64,000 bases of DNA from assembly GCA_938046095.1 (NCBI GenBank), contig CALIXS010000024.1, forward strand, positions 62,001 through 126,000, in the 5' to 3' direction. The notes under the pieces were generated by a model that did not search any database, was not told the DNA's origin, and was given only the letters and a program-made list of their open reading frames with translations. This stretch comes from an uncultured Clostridia bacterium (GTDB lineage: Bacteria > Bacillota > Clostridia > Peptostreptococcales > Anaerovoracaceae). Shown here piece by piece: positions 1 through 7,687 of the stretch (within the stretch, counting starts at the first letter, position 1; each line of letters begins with the position of its first letter). Both the position numbers and the translations under genes were made by a program.

Positions 1-2
1 AA

Positions 3-530
3 TATCCCCAGATAGAGCGGGCGCCCGGGGAAGGGCGAAAGGTCGTCGTATATGCGCCGACATTCAGAATGAAAGGTGATATCGGCGGTGCTTTGGAGGC
101 GCTTAAAAATGAGATGTCCGGGACCGGTAACATACTCGTTATAAAACCCCATCCGCTCATGAATGTGAAGGCTGAAAACTCCCGGCGCTTCATAGTCGAT
201 ACGGACTTTTCGACTATGGAGATGCTATTTGCGGCGGATGTCGTCATATGTGATTATTCCGCGATAGTGTTCGAGGCGGCGCTTCTCACCAAGCCTGTCT
301 GTTTTTACGCTTTTGATCTCGACACATACGCGGGGAGCAGGAGCTTTTACCTTGATTATGAGAAAGATATGCCGGGCGAAGTCTGTCGGACGGCGTCAGA
401 AGTTAAAAATGCCGTGGAGCGTGATGATTTTGATCTCGAAAGGGTAAAAACATTTGCAGACAGATATGTGACCTGCAGAGAGGGCGCTACCGGGAGGCTT
501 GTATCGTTTATTTTGCAAACCGGGAAGTAA
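3..530 (+). CDS. CDP-glycerol glycerophosphotransferase family protein, C-terminal part (5' end outside window)
   Basis: The reading frame is open from the first complete codon at position 3, so the gene begins upstream of the window and only about 175 C-terminal residues are visible. The start of the visible part (VVVYAPTFR) matches the phrase that opens the catalytic half of TagB/TagF-type enzymes. The later IKPHP, the DYSAIVFEAALL block and the F-D-L-D-Y segment are also typical of this fold. Such enzymes transfer glycerol-phosphate from CDP-glycerol to build teichoic-acid-like polymers at the inner face of the membrane. The exact acceptor, and whether it is a primase or a polymerase, cannot be told from this fragment. 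No terminator is obvious before trxB. Confidence 0.8.
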   Translation, partial: YPQIERAPGEGRKVVVYAPTFRMKGDIGGALEALKNEMSGTGNILVIKPHPLMNVKAENSRRFIVDTDFSTMEMLFAADVVICDYSAIVFEAALLTKPVCFYAFDLDTYAGSRSFYLDYEKDMPGEVCRTASEVKNAVERDDFDLERVKTFADRYVTCREGATGRLVSFILQTGK

Positions 531-617
531 TCGGAAAACGCGATGCCCGGGCAGGATGCCCTAAAGAAATGAAGCGGCCGCTTCAATGCGGACTGCGCAG
601 ATAAAGGAGGAAAAAAC

Positions 618-1529
618 ATGTACGACATCGTAATCGTGGGAGCAGGGCCCGCGGGAATGACAGCAGCTTTATACGCGGCGAGAGGCGGCAGGAGCGTTCT
701 CATGATAGAAAAACTCGGATACGGAGGACAGATAATCAATACGCCTGAGGTTGAAAATTACCCTGGAATCGGTAAAACATCGGGATACGAGCTGGCGGAA
801 AAGATGTACGGGCAAGCAATAGAGCTCGGCGCAGAGCTCGAATACGATGAGATTGTATCGGTCGAGAGGACGACGGCGGGCTTCGAGCTGACGGGTGAGA
901 GCAAAAAAGTCTATCAGGCGAGGTCGGTGATTTTTGCGACAGGAGTTACGGCGAGGCATCTTGGCATAGATCGTGAGAACGATCTCGTGGGCCGCGGCGT
1001 TTCCTACTGCGCTACGTGCGACGGCGCTTTCTTCAAAGGCAGAGATGTAATCGTCGTAGGTGGCGGCAACACGGCGCTCGAGGACGCGGAGTACATGTCC
1101 GCGATTGCGCCGAAGGTATATCTCGTGCACAGGCGGGATGCTTTCAGAGGCGACAAGGTCACGTCCGACAGGCTTGAGGCAAAAGAAAATGTCGAGTTTG
1201 TTCTCGATTCGGTTTCCGAGAAGTTTATAGGAGCCGAAAAAGTAGAGGGCCTTACGGTAAAGAACGTAAAAACAGGTGAACTCAGAGATATCCCTGCGTC
1301 GTGCGTATTCGTTGCGCTCGGACATGTTCCCTCAAACGGTGCTTTTGCGGAGCTTGCCGGGCTCGATGACGCAGGTTTTTTCGACTCGGGTGAAAGCTGT
1401 ACCACAGCTTCGGCAGGAGTTTTTGTCGCAGGCGATGCCAGAAGAAAAGACAGGAGACAGCTCGTTACGGCGGTTTCGGACGGCGCAACGGCAGCTATGG
1501 CGGCTATTGACTATCTTAATTCTCTTTGA
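618..1529 (+). CDS. trxB: Thioredoxin-disulfide reductase
   Basis: This is a 303-residue flavoprotein of the low-molecular-weight thioredoxin reductase family, which passes electrons from NADPH through FAD to thioredoxin in the cytoplasm. The N-terminal GAGPAGMTAALYAAR segment binds FAD. The redox-active CATC lies at Cys131 and Cys134, followed by the second dinucleotide motif VVGGGNTALEDA. The C-terminal GVFVAGDAR segment is the usual FAD-contacting element. Length is normal for the family. The ATG is preceded by a strong AAAGGAGG. The stop codon overlaps the -35 element of the next promoter, so trxB ends its own unit. Confidence 0.96.
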   Translation: MYDIVIVGAGPAGMTAALYAARGGRSVLMIEKLGYGGQIINTPEVENYPGIGKTSGYELAEKMYGQAIELGAELEYDEIVSVERTTAGFELTGESKKVYQARSVIFATGVTARHLGIDRENDLVGRGVSYCATCDGAFFKGRDVIVVGGGNTALEDAEYMSAIAPKVYLVHRRDAFRGDKVTSDRLEAKENVEFVLDSVSEKFIGAEKVEGLTVKNVKTGELRDIPASCVFVALGHVPSNGAFAELAGLDDAGFFDSGESCTTASAGVFVAGDARRKDRRQLVTAVSDGATAAMAAIDYLNSL

Positions 1530-1553
1530 TTGGAAGCATTCGTATGGTATAAT
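1526..1553 (+). promoter_or_regulatory. Likely sigma-A promoter of the pyrH operon
   Basis: A -35 hexamer TTGATT (1526-1531) and a perfect TATAAT (1548-1553) are separated by 16 bases, about 40 bases before the pyrH start. The -35 overlaps the trxB stop codon. It is the only good promoter seen before the run pyrH to polC. Confidence 0.7.
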
Positions 1554-1592
1554 TTATTCTAAGCTTCACAGGCTGTAGGACAGGAGTGACCA

Positions 1593-2297
1593 ATGGAACC
1601 AAAATATAAACGTGTGCTGCTCAAGGTGAGCGGAGAGGCGCTTGCCGGCGAAAAGAAATTCGGTATCGACGATACTATGACGGACAATGTGGCCAAACAG
1701 ATAAAAGCCGTCTGTGATCTCGGTGTAGAGATGGCGATAGTAGTCGGAGGCGGGAATTTCTGGCGAGGGCGCAGCAGCGAAAGCATGGACAGGGCAACAG
1801 CCGATTACATGGGTATGCTCGCGACTGTCATGAACGCTCTGGCCCTGCAGTCGGCACTTCTTTCGTACGGTGTTAAAGCTCGCGTACAGACGGCTATAGA
1901 GATGCGCGAAATCGCCGAGCCGTACGCGAGGATGAAAGCGATAAGCCGCCTCGAGAAGAAAGAGGTCGTTATCTTCGGTGCAGGCACGGGCAATCCGTTT
2001 TTCTCGACCGATACGACGGCTGCACTGAGAGCGGCGGAAATGGACGCCGAGGTCATCCTCCTCGCAAAGAAGGTCGATGCGGTGTATTCGGCAGACCCCG
2101 AGAAGGATACGAACGCCGTCAGATACGATGAGCTCACACATCGCGAGGTTCTCGAGAAGGATCTCAAGGTCATGGATCTTACGGCGGCAACGCTTTGCCG
2201 CGACAACAATATCGCCATACACGTTTTCGGAGTGGCCGAGGACGGCAATATCATGAGAGCCGTCTGCGGCGAAAAAATCGGTACGATCATCAGGTAG
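1593..2297 (+). CDS. pyrH: Uridylate kinase (UMP kinase)
   Basis: This hexameric bacterial UMP kinase phosphorylates UMP to UDP with ATP, the committed step towards UTP and CTP. The 234-residue protein begins with the typical RVLLKVSGEAL and carries the glycine-rich VVGGGNFWRG loop. The GAGTGNPFFSTDTTAALRA segment is the family signature. It shows the amino-acid-kinase fold and normal length. It heads the operon behind a perfect -10 box and is followed 12 bases later by frr, as in most Firmicutes. Unusually, rpsB and tsf do not precede it. Confidence 0.97.
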   Translation: MEPKYKRVLLKVSGEALAGEKKFGIDDTMTDNVAKQIKAVCDLGVEMAIVVGGGNFWRGRSSESMDRATADYMGMLATVMNALALQSALLSYGVKARVQTAIEMREIAEPYARMKAISRLEKKEVVIFGAGTGNPFFSTDTTAALRAAEMDAEVILLAKKVDAVYSADPEKDTNAVRYDELTHREVLEKDLKVMDLTAATLCRDNNIAIHVFGVAEDGNIMRAVCGEKIGTIIR

Positions 2298-2309
2298 GAG
2301 GATGAAACG

Positions 2310-2858
2310 ATGAGCAATAAGAGCTTAGAAGAGAGGATACAGAAGAGCAAGGACATCCTCAGGGAGGATCTTAATACGGTCAGAGCGGGGCGTGCCAATC
2401 CGGCGCTTCTTGACAAGGTACTCGTGGATTATTACGGATCTCCGACACCGCTGAAGAATATAGCCAACATATCTACGCCCGACCCGCGCACACTTATGAT
2501 AACGCCGTTCGACCCCAAGTCGGTAAGCGATATAGAGAAGGGAATCAATAAAGCCGATATAGGCATTACGCCGGCCAACGACGGAAAATGCATAAGACTC
2601 GTTATCCCTCAGCTTACAGAGGAGAGAAGACACGAGTTGACAAAGATGACGAAGAAGATGGGCGAGGAAACGAAGATCGCCGTCAGAAATCTGAGGCGTG
2701 AGATCAACGATAAACTCAAAAAGCAGCAGAAATCCGGCGAAATATCCGAGGACGAGCTTGCGAATGAGCTCGACGTCGTACAGAAGACTGTCGAGGCGGC
2801 CATGAGCGATATAGACAAAATTGTAACCGACAAAGATAAAGAGATCATGGAAGTATAA
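2310..2858 (+). CDS. frr: Ribosome recycling factor
   Basis: RRF splits post-termination ribosomes together with EF-G. The 182-residue protein shows the expected order: an N-terminal helix with L-R-A-G-R-A-N-P-A-L-L-D, then the small beta domain carrying TPLKNIANISTPDPRTL, then the long helices with RRHELTKMTKKMGEE and AVRNLRRE. Length is typical. The start has a GGAGGATG-type site overlapping the end of the pyrH region. The weak hairpin at 2891-2915 follows the gene. Confidence 0.97.
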   Translation: MSNKSLEERIQKSKDILREDLNTVRAGRANPALLDKVLVDYYGSPTPLKNIANISTPDPRTLMITPFDPKSVSDIEKGINKADIGITPANDGKCIRLVIPQLTEERRHELTKMTKKMGEETKIAVRNLRREINDKLKKQQKSGEISEDELANELDVVQKTVEAAMSDIDKIVTDKDKEIMEV

Positions 2859-2890
2859 CATGAAGTGACGTGAACGGGCTGTTCCGCTTA

Positions 2891-2915
2891 TCAGGGCGGG
2901 ATAGCCCTGAATTTT
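2891..2915 (+). terminator. Weak hairpin between frr and uppS
   Basis: TCAGGGC and GCCCTGA form a 7-bp stem with a 6-base loop, followed by ATTTT. The T-run is short, so this is more likely an attenuating or RNA-processing hairpin inside the operon than a full terminator. Confidence 0.35.
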
Positions 2916-2926
2916 GAGGGCTGCGC

Positions 2927-3637
2927 ATGGATATAAGCAATATGCCGCGCCACGTTGCAATAATAATGGACGGGAACGGGCGATGGGCAAAAAAGAGATT
3001 CCTTCCGAGAATCGCCGGCCACAATGCCGGGATGAAGGCTATGACAGAGATCGTAAGAAAAGCTTCCGATATGGGAATAGGCTTCCTTACGGTCTATGCT
3101 TTTTCTACCGAAAATTGGAAGCGCTCCGCGGAGGAGGTAAGCGGGATATTCGACCTGCTCGTCCGATATGTCGCCTCCGAATTAGAGGAGCTTAACCGTG
3201 AAAATGTAAAGGTAAGGGTGCTCGGGGACTATTCGGTCATACCGGAGAAGGCAAGGGACAGCCTGAAAAAAACGATAGAAACGACGGGAACCAATACCGG
3301 TATGCAGTTCAATATAGCACTCAATTACGGAGCGCGGGCTGAGATCGTAAGGGCTGTAAACGCTTTGCTCGCCGAGAAAGGGACGGGCGGCACCGTTACG
3401 GAGGAGGACATCTCGAGGCACCTGTATACGGGCGACGAGAACGGGAACGTACCCGACCCCGATCTGATAATAAGGACGAGCGGAGAAGAAAGGGTTTCCA
3501 ATTTTCTACTCTGGCAGTGCGCATACAGCGAATTTGCTTTTACGGACTCTCTGTGGCCCGATTTCAGGCCTGACGAGTTCGAGGCGATAATAAAAGATTT
3601 TTCGGGCCGCGAAAGAAGATTCGGAGGCCGCAGGTAG
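2927..3637 (+). CDS. uppS: Isoprenyl transferase (undecaprenyl diphosphate synthase)
   Basis: This cis-prenyltransferase condenses isopentenyl diphosphate units into undecaprenyl diphosphate, the lipid carrier for cell wall synthesis. Asp15 in the MDGNGRWAKKR segment is the catalytic position. The conserved TVYAFSTENWKR and the C-terminal RTSGEERVSNFLLWQ block are present. The 236-residue length is normal. Its neighbours cdsA, dxr and ispG tie it to phospholipid and isoprenoid supply. The ATG has only a moderate GAGGG site upstream. Confidence 0.96.
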   Translation: MDISNMPRHVAIIMDGNGRWAKKRFLPRIAGHNAGMKAMTEIVRKASDMGIGFLTVYAFSTENWKRSAEEVSGIFDLLVRYVASELEELNRENVKVRVLGDYSVIPEKARDSLKKTIETTGTNTGMQFNIALNYGARAEIVRAVNALLAEKGTGGTVTEEDISRHLYTGDENGNVPDPDLIIRTSGEERVSNFLLWQCAYSEFAFTDSLWPDFRPDEFEAIIKDFSGRERRFGGRR

Positions 3638-3655
3638 TTATCCGGAGGTCATAGG

Positions 3656-4441
3656 TTGAAGACAAGAATAATATCGGGGCTATGTATGCTTCCATTTGCC
3701 GTGATAGTGTATTTAGGCGGGATACCGCTCATGATCGCGGGAGCCTTCTTGAGTGCCGCGTGCGTTTTTGAGCTCTTCAGAGGCTTCGAAAGCATGGATA
3801 TACATCCGAGCAAACCCGTCGCATATGGTGCGCTCGTTCTGCTTTATGTTCTGCACATCGCATTTCCGCTGTCGCACGAATATATAACGGGATGGCTCGT
3901 TTTTTCTGTTATGGTATCGTGCATGAGCATGTTTAAAATCGAAAAACACAAGCTCGAAGATGCGCTCTCGACGATATTCGGCATAATATATGTCGAGCTT
4001 TTCTCTTTCCATATAGTCATGTCGGACATGACCGAATACGGCATACTCGTATGGATGGTTCTTATCGTGGCATTTGCCTCGGATATAGGTGCATATTTTA
4101 CGGGGTATTTTTTCGGAAAGCATAAGCTGTGTCCGAAACTTTCACCGAAGAAGACAATAGAGGGAGCCGTAGGCGGTGTTATCTTTACTGTACTCGTCAG
4201 CGGACTCTTCGGAGCTCTGTTTGCGCCGGACATCGTAATCCACTGCATACTTATCGGGATTATAGGATCACCTCTTTCCATGTGCGGTGATCTTGTCGCA
4301 TCGGCGCTAAAGCGGAAGATGGGGATCAAGGATTACGGCAAACTGATACCGGGTCACGGCGGTATACTTGACAGGTTCGATTCTGTTTTGTTCACGGCTC
4401 CGGTCGTGTATTACTACACACAGCTTGTTCTTATGAGATAA
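3656..4441 (+). CDS. cdsA: Phosphatidate cytidylyltransferase
   Basis: CdsA makes CDP-diacylglycerol from phosphatidate and CTP, the precursor of most phospholipids. The 261-residue protein is almost entirely hydrophobic with about eight membrane segments. The C-terminal signature is intact: SPKKTIEGAVGG, then KRKMGIKDYGKLIPGHGGILDR split over two blocks. The start is TTG at 3656, chosen because a GGAGGTC site lies about eight bases upstream and no better ATG is available. It sits 18 bases after uppS and 11 before dxr. Confidence 0.94.
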   Translation: MKTRIISGLCMLPFAVIVYLGGIPLMIAGAFLSAACVFELFRGFESMDIHPSKPVAYGALVLLYVLHIAFPLSHEYITGWLVFSVMVSCMSMFKIEKHKLEDALSTIFGIIYVELFSFHIVMSDMTEYGILVWMVLIVAFASDIGAYFTGYFFGKHKLCPKLSPKKTIEGAVGGVIFTVLVSGLFGALFAPDIVIHCILIGIIGSPLSMCGDLVASALKRKMGIKDYGKLIPGHGGILDRFDSVLFTAPVVYYYTQLVLMR

Positions 4442-4452
4442 GGAGGGCTTGC

Positions 4453-5619
4453 ATGAAAAAAGTCACCATACTCGGAAGCACAGGATCAATAGGATCGCAA
4501 AGCCTCGATGTCATAAGAGAAAACATCGACACGTTTAAAGTCGTGTGTCTTACGTGCGGTAGAAGGACCGATCTGCTTCGCGAACAGATAAAAGAATTCA
4601 GACCGGAACTTGCGGTGACCGAAAGGGAGGAGGATGCCGCTTCTATTGCTGAAGAATTCCCGCATCTCATGACCGCCTTCGGCGAAAAGGGTCTGATCTG
4701 CGCGGCGGAATACGACAGTGACATCGTCCTGAATGCGCTTATGGGAATGAGAGGTCTGATTCCGACCGTGCATGCGATATCGTCCGGCAGGAATGTTGCA
4801 CTGGCGAACAAAGAAACTCTCGTCGCGGGAGGTATGATTGTGACTGAGGCTGTGAGGCGTGCGGGAGTCGGGCTTTTGCCCGTGGATTCCGAGCATAGCG
4901 CGATTTTTCAATGCCTGCAGGGTAGCGAGAACAAAAAAATAAAGCGAATACTGCTTACGGCGTCGGGCGGGCCTTTCAGGGGATACTCTTATGATGAGCT
5001 GAGGCACGTAACACCTGAGATGGCGCTCAGACATCCAAACTGGTCGATGGGGCGCAAGATAACGATAGATTCGGCTACAATGATGAACAAAGGCCTCGAG
5101 ATGATCGAGGCCAAATGGCTTTTTGGAGTAAGTATTGACGATATAGAAGTTATTGTCCACCCGCAAAGCATAATACATTCGGCAGTCGAATTCCGGGATA
5201 CTGCGGTCATAGCCCAGCTCGGAATACCCGACATGAAGATTCCTATAAGCTTCGCTTTGGGTTATCCGGACAGGCTGCCGTATTCGGGGAGAGGGCTCGA
5301 TCTCTTCGAAATATCAAAGCTGACGTTTGAAAAACCGGATCACAAAACATTCAGATGCCTTGATATCGCATCTGACGCGGCAAATGCGGGCGGCACGTAT
5401 CCCGCGGCTATGAACGGTGCGAACGAGGTGCTCGTTCAGGCGTTCCTCGACGGCAAGATCGGATTTAATGATATACCGGAAACTATCGAAAGGATATTGA
5501 ACGCTCACGTATCACGCGGTGAAACGCTTGAAGACGTACTTGAGGCCGACAGTGAAACGAGACGCCTCTCGGAGGAATACATAAAGAAATTACAGATAAA
5601 AGGAATTAAGATATGCTGA
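4453..5619 (+). CDS. dxr: 1-deoxy-D-xylulose 5-phosphate reductoisomerase
   Basis: Dxr converts DXP to 2-C-methyl-D-erythritol 4-phosphate with NADPH, the second step of the MEP isoprenoid pathway. The N-terminal TILGSTGSIGSQSLDVI is the NADPH-binding signature. The metal-binding block is seen as PVDSEHSAIFQCLQG. The following TASGGPFR, HPNWSMGRKITIDSATMMNKGLE and VHPQSIIHSAVEF segments are diagnostic. Length (388) is normal. It overlaps rseP by seven bases. A later pathway gene, ispG, is two genes downstream. Confidence 0.97.
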   Translation: MKKVTILGSTGSIGSQSLDVIRENIDTFKVVCLTCGRRTDLLREQIKEFRPELAVTEREEDAASIAEEFPHLMTAFGEKGLICAAEYDSDIVLNALMGMRGLIPTVHAISSGRNVALANKETLVAGGMIVTEAVRRAGVGLLPVDSEHSAIFQCLQGSENKKIKRILLTASGGPFRGYSYDELRHVTPEMALRHPNWSMGRKITIDSATMMNKGLEMIEAKWLFGVSIDDIEVIVHPQSIIHSAVEFRDTAVIAQLGIPDMKIPISFALGYPDRLPYSGRGLDLFEISKLTFEKPDHKTFRCLDIASDAANAGGTYPAAMNGANEVLVQAFLDGKIGFNDIPETIERILNAHVSRGETLEDVLEADSETRRLSEEYIKKLQIKGIKIC

Positions 5620-6626
5620 CAGTTATACTTGTGATTGTACTATTCGTCGCTTTGATATTTCCGCACGAGCTCGGGCACTTTCTTATGGCAAGGGCCTGCA
5701 GAGTTCAGGTAAACGAGTTTGCGCTCGGTATGGGACCTGCGATCTTCAAAAAACAGGGAAAAGAAACGCTTTATTCTATAAGAGCCGTACCGATAGGAGG
5801 TTTTACCGCGATGGAGGGTGAGGATACCGAGGAAGCGGGCGATAATCCGCGCGCCTTCAATAACAAGAAATGGTGGCAGAAGATATTGATACTCATCGCG
5901 GGCGCGGCGATGAACGTGTTTATCGCCTTCATCGCACTGACAGTTTTTTGCGGCGTATCGGGGCAGGCGACGCGGACGATAGAAAGCGCAGTTGACGGAG
6001 GACCCGCCGCGGAGGCGGGACTGCGTGCCGGAGACGAGATCGTTGCCATAAACGGCAACCGGGTCAAGGACTGGAACAATGTATCGTCCGAGCTGGCTAA
6101 GGTCTCTTCTGCCGACGAAAGCGTTGAGGTGACAGTCGACAGAGACGGTGAAACGCTTAACTTTACGATTGTGCCGGAGCGTTCCGACGACAACAGGTAC
6201 GTTATCGGTATAACATCTCACGTCTCACATAACGTATTTATCGCCGTCAAAAACGGCGCCCAAAGTACGGTAAACCTGTTCCGCCTGCTTTTCAAGTCGA
6301 TCGGCGATCTGTTCAAAACCGACAATGCTCTCGATCAGGTATCGGGGCCGGTCGGCATAGTAAAGATTGTGGACGAGAGTGTGCAGTACGGTGCGATGTA
6401 CTATCTTTATATAGTGGCTTTGATAAGCCTTAACCTTGCTATGATAAATCTCCTGCCGCTTCCGGCACTCGACGGTGGAAGGATCATTTTTGTAGTGATA
6501 CGGCTTGTCACGGGGAAAGCTATATCCGATAAAGTGGAGAGGAGAGTTCATGCTGCGGGCATGATATTCCTTTTGCTACTTGCAATCGTTGTGACCTTTA
6601 ATGATGTTTTGAGGTTATTCAAATGA
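5613..6626 (+). CDS. rseP: RIP metalloprotease RseP/RasP (site-2 protease family)
   Basis: This intramembrane zinc protease clips anti-sigma factors and signal peptide remnants. The zinc site HELGH uses His18, Glu19 and His22 inside the first membrane helix. A single PDZ domain covers roughly residues 110-185 (AEAGLRAGDEIVAINGNRV). The third metal ligand sits in LPALDGGRIIF near residue 290, within the C-terminal membrane segments. The 337-residue length is standard for Gram-positive members with one PDZ domain. The start overlaps the dxr end and the end overlaps ispG by four bases (ATGA), indicating translational coupling. Confidence 0.95.
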   Translation: MLTVILVIVLFVALIFPHELGHFLMARACRVQVNEFALGMGPAIFKKQGKETLYSIRAVPIGGFTAMEGEDTEEAGDNPRAFNNKKWWQKILILIAGAAMNVFIAFIALTVFCGVSGQATRTIESAVDGGPAAEAGLRAGDEIVAINGNRVKDWNNVSSELAKVSSADESVEVTVDRDGETLNFTIVPERSDDNRYVIGITSHVSHNVFIAVKNGAQSTVNLFRLLFKSIGDLFKTDNALDQVSGPVGIVKIVDESVQYGAMYYLYIVALISLNLAMINLLPLPALDGGRIIFVVIRLVTGKAISDKVERRVHAAGMIFLLLLAIVVTFNDVLRLFK

Positions 6627-7687
6627 GCAGCAAAAAAAGCGTATCGGTCAGAGGAGTAAAGATCGGCGGAGGAGCGCCCGTCTCCATTCAGTCTATGACA
6701 AATGCCGATTCGAACGATGAGCATGCTTTGACGGCACAGATAGAGGAGCTGTCGCGTGCGGGATGCGAGATAATCAGGATCGCAGTACCGGACGATGACG
6801 CGGCTCGGACGCTTGCGGCGGTGCGCAGGATGACGGATATGCCGCTTGTCGCCGACATACATTTTGATTATAGGCTCGCTCTTGCGGCGATCAAAGCGGG
6901 AGCTGACAAGATACGGATAAATCCCGGGAATATCGGAAGCAGAGCGCGCGTCAGAGAGGTCGTAGCGGCGGCAAGAGCCGCGGGCGTTCCTATAAGAGTG
7001 GGAGTGAATTCCGGCTCGCTTGAGAAGGATATCCTTAAAAAATACGGCGGCGTGACGGCTGAGGGACTGTGCGAGAGCGCGCTGAGAAATCTCGAAATCA
7101 TTGAGGATATGGGATATGATGATCTCGTAGTGTCTCTCAAATCATCCGATGTGGTGATAAACGACAAAGCCTATAATCTCATAGCGAAAGAAACAGAACA
7201 TCCGATTCACATAGGGGTTACCGAAGCGGGAACGCGTAAGATGGGCGAAGTAAAATCGGCTGCGGGCATCGGTTCGCTCCTGCTGTCCGGGATAGGTGAT
7301 ACGATGAGAGTCTCTCTCACCGGGGATCCGGTACGTGAGGTTGTCTTCGCGCGCAGACTTCTCGAAGCTGTGGGTCAGAGGGAGCCCGCGTACGATATTA
7401 TATCGTGTCCGACGTGCGGCAGAACGTCGATAGATCTTGTCGCACTCGCCGATAAGGTTGATGCGAGGCTTGCCGATGCGCATCTGAGGCACGGTATAAG
7501 GATCGCAGTGATGGGCTGTGTCGTCAACGGCCCGGGAGAAGCCGCCAATGCCGATTACGGCGTCGCGGGAGGCAAAGGTAAGGGCGTTATATTTGCAAAG
7601 GGTGAAGTTATCAGGAGAGTCGACGAAAAGGATATAGTCGATGAGCTGTTCGCAATAATAGAGGACAGAGAAGGCAAGGCATTATGA
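6623..7687 (+). CDS. ispG: (E)-4-hydroxy-3-methylbut-2-enyl-diphosphate synthase (flavodoxin)
   Basis: IspG is the [4Fe-4S] enzyme that converts MEcPP to HMBPP, the penultimate step of the MEP pathway. The cluster ligands Cys262, Cys265 and Cys299 are present in SCPTCGRT and GCVVNGPGEA. The N-terminal TIM-barrel part begins with the usual GGGAPVSIQSMTN phrase. At 354 residues it is the short bacterial form. In Bacillus the slot between rasP and polC is held by proS; here ispG fills it. It overlaps both neighbours by four bases. Confidence 0.96.
   Translation: MSSKKSVSVRGVKIGGGAPVSIQSMTNADSNDEHALTAQIEELSRAGCEIIRIAVPDDDAARTLAAVRRMTDMPLVADIHFDYRLALAAIKAGADKIRINPGNIGSRARVREVVAAARAAGVPIRVGVNSGSLEKDILKKYGGVTAEGLCESALRNLEIIEDMGYDDLVVSLKSSDVVINDKAYNLIAKETEHPIHIGVTEAGTRKMGEVKSAAGIGSLLLSGIGDTMRVSLTGDPVREVVFARRLLEAVGQREPAYDIISCPTCGRTSIDLVALADKVDARLADAHLRHGIRIAVMGCVVNGPGEAANADYGVAGGKGKGVIFAKGEVIRRVDEKDIVDELFAIIEDREGKAL

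Noticed and set aside
569..604. Eleven-codon open frame before trxB
   Set aside because: No ribosome binding site and no conservation evidence; it overlaps a restriction-site-like palindrome.
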